Assembly (NCBI GenBank): GCA_021495925.1
Contig: JAKEKT010000036.1
Span: 62,001-126,000, forward strand
Reading direction: 5' to 3'
From: Diplodia intermedia
Lineage: Eukaryota > Ascomycota > Dothideomycetes > Botryosphaeriales > Botryosphaeriaceae
DNA length: 64,000 bases
The notes under the pieces are model-generated. The model made no database searches. It saw only the letters and a list, made by a program, of their open reading frames with translations, and had not been told where the DNA came from. Below, in pieces: positions 12,548 through 27,062 of this stretch. The first letter of the stretch is position 1. Each line of letters starts with the position of its first letter. A program made the position numbers and the translations under genes.

Positions 12548-15500
12548 TATATATAATAATCTTTAAATTTAACTCTTAAGAATTACGTTAAAATTAATAT
12601 TATTTAAAAGCCCTTAATTTTTTTAGCTAGAATCTTAATTCTTAGCTTTATAGACGTACGCGCTATTACGTAATACGTAAAAGAAGAAATATTCTAAATA
12701 GTATTAGACTAGCTAAAGCTTTATAGCTCTCTTTATTTTTAAAAATTACTCGAATTCGTTCTAAACTTCGTATAGAGAATTATATAATACTATAAAATTT
12801 ATTTTTAAAGTTATATTATAATAGCTCTTTTCTACGTTTAAAAATTTTATTTTAAAGTCTACTAAAAGCTTTTTTCTTAGATCTTACTAAAGAGTTTTAT
12901 ATATATAAATATTTTTTATAATTTAAGCTTTACGCTAAGGCGTTTTCTAGTCTCTTAAAATCTTTAATATTTATATTAGCTTTATCGACCTCTTCGTTTA
13001 CTTCTAGAGAGTAAGTAATTAAGAAAAGTTCTTATTTTAATCTAGATTTCTTTTATTTATAACTTAGTTTAAATAAAACTAAAGCTAATAATTTACTTCT
13101 AGTTTATTTTTCGTTTATTTCTATTATTTCTATACGTTTTTCTTATAGAAAGAGCTTAGAAATTCTCTTATAAATTTAAAATATCTTTTTTAAAGTAGAA
13201 TTTATTTTTTTTAAGTTCTATTCTATCTTTTTTAACGTAGAATATAGACTTTAAGACTATAAATATAACTATAAAAAACTTTAAAAATTCTTTAACTATA
13301 TTTACGTCTCTTTTAGTAGTAGCTACGCTAGATCTCTTAAATTTTAAATTTATAAAAAATCTTTTTTTATAAGAGAATCTACGTAAGAAATAACTCTTTT
13401 TAAAAATTATATTAATTTTCTTTATAAAGAGAGAAATATTAAACTCTTAATTTATTTTTAAATCTTATATTAACTTAAATATTAAGAACGTATAATAACT
13501 TAAAATAAATCTATAATTATTAAAAGAGATTATAGAATACGTACTTAATCTTCTAGTTAAAGCCGTAAATCTTATTCTCTTTAAGAAAAAATAGAGATCT
13601 ATTCTAAATCTAATTAAGATCGTATAATAGTATATTAAGATAAATAAAATTATAGATAAGACTAACGCGATTCTTATTATATAAGTTCGAGTTCTTAAAA
13701 AGACCGCGATAGATCTTATAAAAAAGATAAAGAACTTATTTAAGTTTACTATCGTTATTCTTTTAAACTAGATCTTATAAAGAGCTACTTTTTTAATTTT
13801 ATAATATTTAAAGACTATATAATAGCTAATTATAGTATCTAGCTAGTTTATATATATCTTAATAGCCGCTACTATCGCGTTAAAAGAAGAACTATAGATT
13901 ACCTCTTCTTTAAAGAAGAAATTAAAGATCTCTATATTTAAAAAAATTACGCGATAGATTATTTTTACGCTAGCTATAAAAATTATAAACTTCTTATTTT
14001 TTAATCTATAAAATATCTTTAATAAGACGTTTTTAAACTAGCTTAAAAGAATAAGATCTATAATCGTAATAGTTTTTCTCTTATTAAGAAAGAATATTAT
14101 ATTTATCGCGTATAAGAACTTCTTTACTAAATTTCTTTTAAAGAATAAAACGATAATTAATTAAGTTATTTCTATTTAATTAATTATAAAGAACTATACG
14201 TAATATAAAGTAGTCGTATATAATATATTTACGTAAAATCTCTTAATTCTCTCTTATAAGAACTTTAGCGAGGCTATTTAAACTAAGATTAAGATCTATA
14301 ATAATTTAAAGATTATTAACGTCTTCTACTAGCTTACGCTAGAGACTAAGAGAATAAAGTAGTTTATAAGCTTACTAGTTCTTACGTTTAAGATTAAAGA
14401 GAAGATTTAAAAGATTATCTCTAAACGTCTTTATATTTATAGCGTATTTATTAAGATAAAGAAGCTAAGAGAGCTAAAAAATACTTTAAAGAACTTTAAA
14501 TAAACTTATTTTAAATAAGTTCTTTATAAGTTTTATAAGCTAATTTAAATAGAAGTATTTTAGTAACGAAATCTATTTTAGATATTATAATAAAGTTAAA
14601 AATAAATCTAGTTCTTTATTAAGAATTATATATTTTATTCTATAAGAACTTAGACTTTCGATTAATTAATTATCTCTTATTTATTTAAATTCTATTAATC
14701 TATTTATTTAATTTTAGATTTTAAATATTAATTTACGTTTTTCGCTTTCTTAGAGAAATAAAGATAAATTTAGAGACTAAATTCTAGTAAAGTTTTAATC
14801 TAATAGTTTTAAGTATAGAGTAGTAAAAGTTAAAGTTTAAGCTACTTAACTTATATAACTAAAAGAATTAAATAAATAACGATTTTTAATATACTCTAAA
14901 ACGCGTTCTATAATAATAATCTTTTAGAACGTAAGCTATAGTTATTAAAAATTTTAATATTTACTATTTCTAATAGAATTTAAAATCTTCTTTCTCGTCT
15001 AGCGCTAATTAGCTAGTCGAATAGTTTAAAGAAAATAATCTATCTCTTCTAAATAAAGAAGAAAAAGATATTTTTTACTATCTCTATTTAAAGAGAGAGA
15101 CGATTATTAATTTTATATTAGCGACGTTAGCTTTAGCTAATAGAATTATTAACTAGTAAATAATTATAAACTTTAATTTTAATTATAAGATAATTCTATT
15201 TAGTCTAGAATTAGTAGACTATATAAAATCTTCTATAATAGCTACTATCGCTAGATTTAATATAAAAAAGACCGACTAGTCTAAGTTTTAAGAAATCTTT
15301 AAATAATAGATAGAGACGATAGTATTTAAAGCTTTAAAAAGCTTAGAATTAAATTCTCTATTAAAAGATATCTCTAAAAACTTAATAGAAGATTTAATTT
15401 ATTAAATACTTACGTTAGATATCTTAAAGATAAGTCTTAACTAGATTATATTTATTATAATAGATCTTTCTATTTCTTAATTAAAACTAGAAGCTTAATC

Positions 15501-18500
15501 TAAATTATAGTAGTTAAATAAGCTTTTAAAAGAACGAAGATAACTATAAAAAAAGACTAATACTTTTAAATCTCTATATATAAAAGAAAGTAAGCGAAGA
15601 TATTTAAATAATTAAAATATCTATTTTAAAGTAGTTAAGAGAACTAAACGCGAATACTAGAATTTTTTTTTAAAAAAAGAAACTCTTAAAACTATCTTTA
15701 AGACTATAGCTTATACTAAGTTTAGAACGTATACTAAAATCTCTAAGATTAGCTATAATATATATATAAAAAAACGTCTAAAAAATAGTTTTAAAAGAAA
15801 GTATTTAGTTTTTAGAAAAAGACTCTTTTTATTATCTTCTTCTATTATCTCTTTTAACTAGTAGAGCTACGTCTCTAAACGCTAAAACTAGTCGAAGCTT
15901 AGTTTAAAAAAAATTAAGAATACGTACTTTATATAAATTAAAAAAAAAACGTTAGAACTAAACGTTATTATATAGAAAATTATTATTTATATATTTAAAG
16001 CGAAGCTTAACGTCTTTAATAAGATCTTTTCTACGCTATTTATTTACGACTATTATCTAACGGGCTAGCGTACGGCTATTAAGATAATCTTAAGTAAGAA
16101 AAAGAGTAATATTATAAACTTAAAATTCTATTATATTATTTCTCTTCTTAATTATCTTAGAAAAGTACTAGAACGAATTATAACTAAAAGACTAAACTAT
16201 TTAGCGAAGATCTTTAATCTTCTTTATTATATTTAAATTAGAGAAAGATTAAAGAAATTCGTAATTAATATTATAATACTTTTATTAAATAAAGTAGAGA
16301 AGAATTATTATTTTAAATATAAGATCTTTATACTTTTTTTTAATATTAAAAGCGTCTTTAACTACGTCGCTAAAGAATAACTTTTAGCTATAATAGCTTA
16401 AATTAGTATATTAATTAATCTACTTACGTAGATAAAATTATTTATATCTATATAAATATTAAGCCTCGCGTTTAACGAAGAAGAAGAAGAGTTTAGTTTA
16501 ATTAAAATAAATATTTTATAAGAAAGCTTAGTTTTATTTATTCTCTTTTTAATTTATCTTTAAAAGATATTTTTTATTTCTAAGACTTCTTTTCTCTTTT
16601 ATATTAATAATATTATAATAATAGCTAGCTCTAGTAGCTAGAAGAGTAATAAGAAGATATTAAAGAAGAAAATAAAAAGACTCTTTATATAAAATTATAA
16701 AAACTATATTAAATTTAATTTTAAGAAGACGAAGCTTATATACTTTATCTACTCTTTTAAAGAGAACTTAAAATTTCGCTTAGTCTCTATTATATTATCT
16801 ACGAAAGATATAGTAGAATCTAAAAATTAGATTAAGTAACTAGAAATTTACTTTAACTATAAATTTATTTTTAAAACATATATATTTAAAAGAATTAGCT
16901 AGATTTATTTAGTCTTTTATTATCTCTTTAAACTTATTAATATTAAGAGAGAGCTTTTCTTCTATATAGTTCGCTAGCTTTATTTAGCTTACGTAACTAT
17001 AGTTATAAACTACGACTTTAAAATCTATTAAAAGAACTAGAGACGATTTACTTATTAATTAAAAGTTCTTTAGAATCTTATTTTATAAAAGATTTTAGAA
17101 GTTTTTAAAATCGCTCTTATAATTTCTTTAGAAATAGAGAGTAAAATTCTACTAGCGAATATTCGTCTAAATAAGCGATTATAAAAATACGCTCTTAAAA
17201 TAAATTTACTTAAAGAATTTTATTCTCTTTAAATTAAACTAGAGAAGATAAATCTAGACTAATAAGAGATAAAAATATTTATATAGTTAAAGAAGATTAA
17301 ACTTCTTTTTAGAGAGTAATCTACTCTCTTAAAAGAAGTTAATTTCTTTTACTTTTTATTATAGACTATTAATCTTCTTTACGCGGCTATAATTAGCTCT
17401 TTAAATAAAGAGAAGTAGACTTTAGTCTATATATTTAATATTAAGAGAATATTCTCTAATTAAATAGCTATCTACTTTAACGTTTTAGTTCTATCTTTAA
17501 GTAGAAATATAGATGTCGAAGTAGTAATCTTTAATTTTAGCTAATTTAAAGAGAACTTAACGCGCTAGATTTATAAGAATCTTAGTTTAGAGAATCTAGT
17601 ATATAATAGTAAGATAAAAGAGCTAGTAATAGCTCTTAACTTTATTATTAAAAGTTAGATCCGCGATAAAAATATAAGAATCTACGCGAATAACTAAACT
17701 ATAATTCTTAGACTAAAGAAGTTCTTTAATACGTTTAAATAAGAGCGATAAGTTTAAGCTATTAGTCTAGTAAAAAAGCTAAGAAATAGAGAAAATATCG
17801 TCTTTCTAAAATAGTACTTTAGCTATAAGAATATTTTAGATAATAAATACGTTAATTAACTTACTAAAAGTATTATAAAATATTTTATTAAAAGAGCTTC
17901 TACTTCTCTAAGCTTCTATTAAAGTAAAATTAAGTAAAAGACCTATAAAGAGTAGAAAAAGAAGCTTAAATTAATAGTAAACTTATTCTATAAATATATC
18001 TTTAATTTAAAGATAGAACGACGACTTAAATTTTTTATAAAAGTTAGAGAAATAGTCTTCGTCTTTTACTAGCTAAAGATTAGATATAAATACTTTAAGT
18101 TCTATCTTTATCGTCTCGACTATATTAAAAATAACTAGTATAAATATAGTTATATAACTAAATAAATATTATACTATCTACTTCTCTTCTATTCTCTTTA
18201 TAAAAATCTTTAAATTCTCTTAAAAGATAAGCTAAAGAAAAATTAATTTAAACTATTAAATCTCTTTTTCTTAATTTTAGAAGCTAGCTTAATAACTTAG
18301 TTTTTAGAATAAATAAAGATTACTACTAGACGATAATAATTAAATAACTTATCTAATAAGATCTAAATATATATTATTAAATATTTATTTATACTTATTT
18401 TTCTTCTATTCTCTTTTTTAGCTTCTTTTTATTCTCGACGCGTTTACCGCGTTTAATTTAAAGTAAAAACGGGCGAGAACTAAAGAAAAACGACTAAATA

Positions 18501-19045
18501 ATAAATATTTAAGCTAAAGTAGTTATTTTTACTAGTATTTACGACTATCTAATATAGTTAATAATTAAGCTAATAAGACTAAAAAGTTAAAGTTTAAATC
18601 TTAATTAAATAATCTTTATTTAGAGCTCTTTTCTAGTTTCTAGATTTAGAAGTAGAGTAATATAGCTAGTTTACTAATAGTAATACTTTAGCTAGTTATA
18701 ATAAATAATAAGTAAGTATCGATCTTTAATAAAAGAAAGCTAAACGAATCTAACTAGTTAAGAAGATTTTCTTTAAAAAGAAAGTTTACTTATTATATTT
18801 TTTTTCTCTATTTTATTATTTTTTAAGTTCTTACTTTACTTTCTTTATTATTTTTTAAACTTTTTATACGCTTCTTATTTCTTCTTAAGCTTTTAAGTAT
18901 ATTATTTTTAGTATTCTTCTAGAATTCTTCTTTAGTATATATATATTTTAATATATAGATAAAAGCGAATTCTCTTAGAGAGATTTTATCTTTAATAGTT
19001 TAAGACTCTAAAGAGACGTTAAATTAAATAAATAAATAAATAAAT
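12548..19045 (+). mobile_element. LINE copy 4, full length (~6.5 kb), RIP-dead
   Basis: This is an uninterrupted copy from the 5' leader (conserved from about 12,562) to the TAAA tail ending at 19,045. Order on the plus strand: leader, ORF1, ORF2 with endonuclease, reverse transcriptase and RNase H, Cys-rich end, 3' UTR. All reading frames are destroyed by TAA/TAG codons of RIP type. It sits inside copy 3, so it is younger than copy 3. It is still strongly mutated, unlike copy 6. Confidence 0.88.
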
Positions 19046-22000
19046 ATAAGCTCGCTAGTTCTTACGTTTAAGACTAAAGAGAAGGCTTAAAAAACTATCT
19101 CTAAATATCTTTATATTTATAATATATTTACTAAGACGAAGAAGCTAAAAGAGCTAAGAAATATTCTAAAAAACTCTAAATAAACTTATTTTAAATAAGT
19201 TCTTTACGAGTTTTATAAGCTAACTTAAATAGAAGTATTTTAATAATAAAATTTATTTTAGATATTATAGTAGAGTTAAAAATAGATTTTATTCTTTATT
19301 AAGAATTATATATTTTACTTTACGAGAACTTAAACTTTTAGTTAATTAATTATTTTTTATTTATCTAAATTCTATTAATCTATTCTTTTAATCTAAGACT
19401 TTAAATATTAATCTATATCTTTCGCTTTCTTAGAGAAATAAAGATAAATTTAAAGACTAAATTCTAGTAAAGTTTTAATCTAATAGTTTTAAATATAGAA
19501 TAGCGAAAGTTAAAGTTTAAGCTACTTAACTTATATAACTAAAAGAATTAAATAAATAATAATTTTTAACTTACTCTAGAACGCGTTCTATAATAATAAT
19601 CTCTTAGAATATAAACTATAGTAGCTAGAGATTTTAATATTTATTATTTCTAATAGAATCTAGAATCTTTTCTCTTATTTAGCGCTAATCGACTAGTAAA
19701 ATAGTTAGAAGAAAACGATTTATCTCTCTTAAATAAAAAGAATAAGAGTATCTTTTATTATCTTTATTTAAAAAGAGAGATAATTATTAATCTTATACTA
19801 GCTACGTTAGTTTTAGCTAATAGAATTATTAACTAGTAAACGATTACGAACTTTAATTTTAATTATAAGATAATTCTATTTAGTCTAGAATTAGCGGGCT
19901 ATACGAGATCTTCTATAATAACTACTATTACTAGATTTAATACGAAAAAGATCGACTAGTCTAAGTTTTAAGATATTTTTAAATAATAGATAGAGATAGT
20001 AGTATTTAAGATTCTAAAAAGCTTAGAATTAAATTCTCTATTAAAAAATATCTCTTAAGACTTAATAAAAGATTTAATTTATTAAATATTTACGCTAGAT
20101 ACTCTAAAGATAAGTCTTAACTAGACTATATTTATTATAGTAAATCTATCTATTCTTTAACTAAAGCTAGAAGCTTAATCTAAATTATAGTAGTTAAATA
20201 AGCTTTTAGAAGAACGAAGATAACTATAAAGAGAGATTAATACTTTTAAATCTCTATATATAAAAGAGAATAAGTAATAATATTTAAATAGTTAAAATAT
20301 TTACTTTAAAGCGATTAAAAGAGCTAAACGTAAATATTAAAATTTTTTTTTAGAAAAAAAAATCTTTAAGACTATCTTTAAGACTATAGCTTATATTAAG
20401 TTTAGAACGCATACTAGAATTCTTAAAATTAGCTATAATATATATATAAAAAAACGTTTAAAAGATAGTTTTAAGAAAAAGTATTTAGCTTTTTAAAAAA
20501 AGCTCTTTTTATTATTCTCTTTAATTACTTTCTTTAACTAGTAAAGCTACGCCTCTAAATACTAAAACTAGTCGAAGCTTAGTTTAAGAAAGATTAAAAA
20601 TACGTATTCTATATAAATTAAGAGAAAAATATTAAGACTAAACGCTATTATATAGAAAATTATTATTTACGCGTTTAGAGCGAAGTCTAGCGTCTTTAAT
20701 AAAATCTTTTCTATATTATTTATCTATAAGTATTACTTTACGAGCTAGTATACGGCTACTAAAATAATTCTAAGTAAAGAAAAAAGAGATATCGCGAACT
20801 TAAAGTTTTATTAAATTATCTCTTTACTTAATTATCTTAAAAAAGTACTTAAATAAATTATAGCTAAAAGACTAGACTATCTAGCGAAGATCTTTAATCT
20901 TCTATACTATATCTAAATTAGAGAAAGATTAAAGAAATTCGTAATTAATATTATAATACTTTTATTAAATAAAGTAGAGAAGAACTATTATTTTAAACAT
21001 AAAATCTTTATACTTTTTTTTAATATTAAAAGCGTTTTTAACTACGTAGCTAAAGAATAACTTCTAGCTATAATAGCTTAAATTAGTATATTAATTAATC
21101 TACTCGCGTAGATAAAATTATTTATATTTATATAAATATTAAGTCTCGCGTTTAATAAAGAGAAGAAAGAGTTTAGCTTAATAGAGATAAATATTTTATA
21201 AAAAAGTCTAGTCTTATCTATTCTTTTTCTAATCTATTTTTAAGAGTTATTTCTTATCTTTAAAGCTTTATTTCTCTCTTATATTAATAATATTACGCTT
21301 ATAGCTAGCTTCGATAGCTAGAAATATAATAAGACGATTCTAAAGAAGAAAATAAATAAACTCTATACGTAAGAATAGAAAAACTATATTAAATTTAATT
21401 TAAAAAAGATAAAGTTTATTTACTTTACTTATTTCTTTAAGAAAGACTTAAAATCTTATTTTATTTTAATTACGCTCTCTATAAAGAACGTAATAGAATC
21501 TAAAGAATAGATTAAATAACTAGAAATTTACTTTAACTACGAATTTATCTTTAAAATATATATATTTAAAAGAATTAGCTAGGCTTATTTAATCTTCTAT
21601 CGTCTCTTTAGACTAGCTAATATTAAAAGAGAACTTTTTTTCTACGCGATTCGCTAGCTATATTTAGCTTATATTACTATAGTTATAGACTATAGCTTTA
21701 AAATCTACTAGAAAAATTAGAGATAGTTTATTTATTAATTTAGAGTTCTTTAGAATCTTACTCTATAAAAGATTCTAGAGGTTTTTAAAACTACTTCTAT
21801 AATTCTTCTAGAAATAGAGAGTGAAATTCTACTAGTAAATATTTATTTAAATAAGCGATTATAAAAATACGCTTTTAGAACGAATCTATTTAAAGAATTC
21901 TATTCTATTTAAATTAAACTAGAGAAGATTAATCTAAATTAATAAATTCTAAATAGATCTATATAGTTAAAGAAGATTAAACTTCTTTTAAAAATATAAC

Positions 22001-23727
22001 TTACGTCTTTAGAAGTAGTTAAATTCTTTTACTTTTTATTATAGTTACTTAAACTACTCTATTCGACTATAATTAGCTCTCTAAATAAAGAGAAGTAGGC
22101 TAAGATCTACGCGCTTAAAGTTAAAAAAGTACTTTCTAATTAAATAGCTATCTATTTCGACGTCTTTATTCTATTTATAGATAAAAATATAGAAGTCGAA
22201 GTAGTAGTCTTTAACTTTAGCTAATCTAAAGAGAATTCGACGCGCTAGATTTATAAGAATCTTAATTTTAAGAATCTAATATATAATAATAAAATAAAGA
22301 AGCTAGTAATAGCTCTAAATCTTATTATTAAAGCTAAACACGCCTCTAAAGATATAAAAATCTATATAAATAATTAGACTACGATTCTTAGACTAAGTAA
22401 GCCCGCTAATACGCTCGAGTAAGTATAATAAATTTAAGCTATTAGATTAGCTAAAATACTAAGAGCTAGAGAAAATATCGTCTCTCTAGAATAGTATTTT
22501 AACTATAAGAACGTTTTAAATAATAAGTATACTAATTAGCTCGCGAAAAGAGTTATAAAGTACTTTTTAAATAAAGTCTCTACTTCTCTAAGCTTCTATT
22601 AAAGTAAAGTTAAGTAGAAGATCTATAAGAAGTAAAAAATAAAGCTTAAATTAATATTAAACTTACTTTATAAACGTATCTTTAATTTAAAGATAGAGCG
22701 ATAGCTTAAATTTTTTATAAAAGTTAGAGAAACGGCCTTCGTCTACTATTAACTAAAGATTAAATATAACTATTTTAAGTTTTATCTTTATCGTTTTAAT
22801 TATATTAAAAACGACTAGTATAGATATAGTTATATAGCTAAATAGATATCGCGCTATCTACTTCTTTTTTACTTTTTTTATAAAGGCTCTTAAGTTTTCT
22901 TAAAAGATAAGCTTAAAAAGTATTAATTTAAACTTATAGATCTCTTCTCTTTAACTTTAGAAGCTAGTCTAATAGCTAAGTTCTTAAAATAAATAAAGAT
23001 TACTACTAGATAATAGTAATTAAACGACTTATCTAATAAGATCTAAATATATATTATTAAACGCTTATTTATATTTATTTCTTTCTTTTATTTTTCTTTT
23101 TTTACTTCTTTTTATTTTTAGTACGTTCGCCGCGTTTAATTTAGAGCGAAAACGGACGAGAACTAAAGAAAAATAACTAAATAGTAAGTATTTAAGCTTA
23201 AATAGTTATTTTTATTAGTATTTACGGCTATCTAGTATAGTTAATAACTAAGCTAATAGAACTAAAAAGCTAAAGTTTAATTCTTAATTAAGTAATCTTT
23301 ATTTAGAGCTCTTTTTTAGATTTCTAAATTTAAGAGTAGAATTATATAGCTAGTTCGCTAATAGTAATACTTTAGCTAGTTATAATAAATAGTAAGTAAG
23401 TATTAGTCTTAGATAAAAGAAAGTTAAATAAATCTAACTAGTTAAAAAGACTCTCTTTAAGAAGAGAGCTTACTTACTTTACTTTTTATTTCTATTTTTT
23501 ATTATTTTTTAAGCTTTTATTTTATTTTATTTATTTTTTCTTTATTTTCTTCGCTCTCTATTTTCTTACTAAGCTTTTAAGCGTATTATTTCTAGTATTC
23601 TTCTTAAATTTTCTTTAACACGTATATATTTAGATATATAAATAGAAATAAGCTCTTTAAAAGAATCTTATCTCTAATAGTTTAAAACTTTAGAGAGACG
23701 TTAAACTAAATAAATAAATAAATAAAT
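19046..23727 (+). mobile_element. LINE copy 3, segment 2 (ORF1 end to tail)
   Basis: Copy 3 resumes directly after the tail of copy 4 at the point where it stopped at 12,547, then runs through the ORF1 end, ORF2 and 3' UTR to a TAAA tail at about 23,710-23,727. Copy 2 follows at once. Confidence 0.85.
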
Positions 23728-23964
23728 ATTAATCTTTTCTACGCGGCTATAATTAGCTTTCTAAATAAAGAGAAGTAGGCTTTAATCTATATACTTAATA
23801 TTAAAAAGATACTTTTTAATTAAATAGCTATTTACTTCGACGTCTTAGTTCTATCTTTAAATAAAAATATAGATATTAAAGTAATAGTTTTCGACTTTAG
23901 CTAATTTAAAGAGAATTTAACGCGCTAGATTTATAAGAATCTTAATTTAAAGAATCTAATATAT
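23728..23964 (+). mobile_element. LINE copy 2, segment 2 (RNase H region)
   Basis: These 237 bp match the RNase H part of ORF2 (compare 17,367 onward in copy 4). They continue exactly from 10,710 and are interrupted at 23,964 by the minus-strand composite 5A/5B. Confidence 0.8.
23953..23964 (+). repeat. Target-site duplication of the 5A/5B composite (left)
   Basis: AATCTAATATAT at 23,953-23,964 is repeated exactly at 38,330-38,341. The pair encloses the whole 14.4 kb minus-strand composite and joins copy 2 back in register. Confidence 0.8.
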
Positions 23965-26900
23965 ATTTATTTATTTATTTAGTTTAATGTTCTTATAAAG
24001 TTTTAAACTATTAGAGATAAAGTTCTTTTAAAGAACTTATTTCTATCTATATATTTAAATATATACGTGTTAAAGAAAATTTAAGAAGAATACTAAAAAT
24101 AATACGCTTAAAAGCTTAGTAAGAAAGTAGAGAGCGAAGAAAATAAAAAAAAATAAATAAAGTAAAGTAAAAGCTTAAAAAATAGTAAAAAAAATAGAAA
24201 TAAAAAGTAAAATAAATAAGTTCTCTTCTTAGAAAAGATCTTTTTAGCTAGTTAGATTTATTTAGCTTTCTTCTATCTAAGATTAATACTTATTTATTAT
24301 TTATTATAACTAGCTAAAGTATTACTATTAGCGAACTAGCTATATAATTCTACTTCTAAATTTAGAAATTTAAAAAAGAACTCTAAATAGAGATTATTTA
24401 ACTAAAAATTAAATCTTAACTTTTTAGCTCTATTAGCTTAGTTATTAACTATACTAGATAGTCGTAGATACTAGTAAAAATAACTACTTAAGCTTAAATA
24501 TTCGCTATTTAATTATTTTTCTTTAATTCTCGTCTATTTTCGCTTTAAATCGAACGCGGCGAACGTACTAAGAACGAGAAGAAGTAAAAAAAGAAAAATA
24601 AAAAAAAGAGATAAATATAAATAAGCGTTTAGTAATACGTATTTAGATCTTATTAAATAAGTTATTTAATTATTATTATCTAGTAGTAATCTTTATTTAT
24701 TCTAAAAACTTAGCTATTAGACTAGCTTTTAGAGTTAAAGAGAAAAGATTTATAAGTTTAAGTTAATACTTCTTAAGCTTATCTTTTAAGAGAATTTAAG
24801 AGTCTCTATAAAGAGAGTAAGAAAGAAGTAGATAATATAATATCTATTTAGTTATATAATTATATCTATACTAGTTATTTTTAGCGTAATTAAAATAGTA
24901 AAGATAAGACTTAAAGTAATTATATTTAATCTTTAGTTAATAGTAGGCGAAGATTATTTCTCTAACTTTTATAAAAGATTTAAGTCGCCGCTCTATCTCT
25001 AAATTAAAGATACGTTTATAGAGCGAGTTTAATATTAATTTAAGCTTTATTTTTTACTTCTTATAGATCTTCTACTTAACTTTACTTCGATAGAAGCTTA
25101 AAGAAGTAAAGACTCTACTTAAAGAATACTTTATAGCTCTTTTTATAAGTTAATTAGTATACTTATTATCTAGAATATTCTTATAGCTAAAGTATTATTC
25201 TAAAGAGATAATATTTTCTCTAGCTCTTAGCGTTTTAGCTAATCTAATAGTCTAAATTTATTATACTTACTTAGGCGTATTAGCGGGCTTACTTAGTCTA
25301 AGAATCGCGATCTAATTATTCGCGTAGATTTTTATATCTTTAGAGACGTATTTAACTTTAATAATAAAATTTAAAGCTATTACTAGTCTCTCTATCTTAT
25401 TATTATATACTAGATTCTTAAAACTAAGATTCTTATAAATCTAGCGCGTTAAGTTCTTTTTAGATTAGCTAAAGTTAAAGACTACTACTTTAACTTCTAT
25501 ATTTTTATTTATAGATAGAACGAAGGCGTTAAAATAAATAGCTATTTAATTAAAGAATATTCTTTTAATTTTAAGCGTATAGGCTTTAGTCTACTTCTCT
25601 TTATTTAGAGAGCTAATCGTAGTCGAATAAAGTAGTTTAAATAATTATAATAAAAAGTAAAAGAATTTAACTACTTCTAAAGACGCGAATTATATTTTTA
25701 AAAGAAGTTTAATCTTCTCTAACTACGTAGATCTATCTAAAATTTATTAATCTAGATTAATCTTCTCTAGTTTAATTTAAATAGAATAAAATTCTTTAAG
25801 TAGATTTATTCTAAGAGCGTATTTTTATAGTCGCTTATTTAAATAAATATTCGCTAGTAAGATTCTACTCTCTATTTCTAGAGAAATTATAGAGATAGTT
25901 TTAAAAATCTCTAGAATCTTTCGTAGAATAAGATTTTAAAAAACTCTAAATTAGTAAATAAATTATTTCTAATTTTTCTAGTAGATTTTAGAGCCGTAGT
26001 CTATAATTATAGTAACGTAAGCTAGATATAGCTAGTAAACTACGTAGAAAGAAAGCTTTCTCTTAATATTAGCTAGTTTAGAGAGACGATAGAAGATTAA
26101 ATAAATCTAGCTAATTCTTTTAAATATATATATCTTAAAGATAAATCTATAGTTAAAGTAAATTTCTAGCTATTTAATCTATTCTTTAGATTCTATTACG
26201 TTCTTCGTAAAAAGCGTAATTAAAATAGAATAAGATTTTAAATCTTTCTTAAAAAAATAAATAAAGTAAATTAGCTTTATTTTTTTTAAATTAAATTTAA
26301 TATAGTTTTTCTATTCTTATATATAGAGTTTATTTATCTTTTTCTCTAGAATCGTCTTATTACGTTTCTAGCTATCGAAGCTAGCTATAAGCGTAATATT
26401 ATTAATATAAGAGAGAAATAAAGCTTTAAAGTTAAAAAATAACTCTTAAAGATAAATTAAAAAGAGAATAGATAAAACTAGACTTTCTTATAAAATATTT
26501 ATTTTTATTAAATTAAACTTTTTCTTCTCTTTATTAAACGTAAGACTTAATATTTATATAAATATAAATAATTTTATCTATATAAGTAGATTAATTAGTA
26601 TACTAATTTAAGCTATTATAACTAGAAGTTATTCTTTAGCTACGTAATTAAAGACGCTTTTAATATTAAGAAAAAGTATAAAGATTTTATATTTAAAATA
26701 GCGGTTCTTCTCTACTTTATTCGATAAAAGTATTATAATATTAATCGCGAATTTCTTTAATCTTTCTCTAATTTAAATATAATATAGAAGATTAAAGATC
26801 TCTATTAGATAGTCTAGTCTTTTAGTTATAATTCGTTTAAGTACTTTTCTAAGATAATTAAATAAAGAGATAATTTAATAGAACTTTAAATCTATAGTAT

Positions 26901-27062
26901 CTCTTTTTTCTTTATTTAGAATTACTTTAATAGTCGTACGCTAGCCCGTAAAGTAATATCTATAGACGAATAGCGTAGAAAAAATCTTATTAAAAACGCT
27001 AGACTTTATTCTAAATACGTAGATAATAATTTTCTACGTAATAGCGTCTAGTTTCGACGTTT
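23965..27062 (-). mobile_element. LINE copy 5A, segment 1 (tail to mid reverse transcriptase)
   Basis: The reverse complement of the TAAA tail begins at 23,965, followed by 3' UTR, RNase H and the 3' half of the reverse transcriptase, all RIP-mutated. At 27,062 it is cut by insertion of copy 6, and it resumes at 33,585. The two parts total ~6.5 kb. Confidence 0.85.
27050..27062 (+). repeat. Target-site duplication of copy 6 (left)
   Basis: AGTTTCGACGTTT at 27,050-27,062 is repeated exactly at 33,585-33,597 (13 bp; 14 if the preceding T is counted). It defines copy 6 as 27,063-33,584. Confidence 0.88.
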
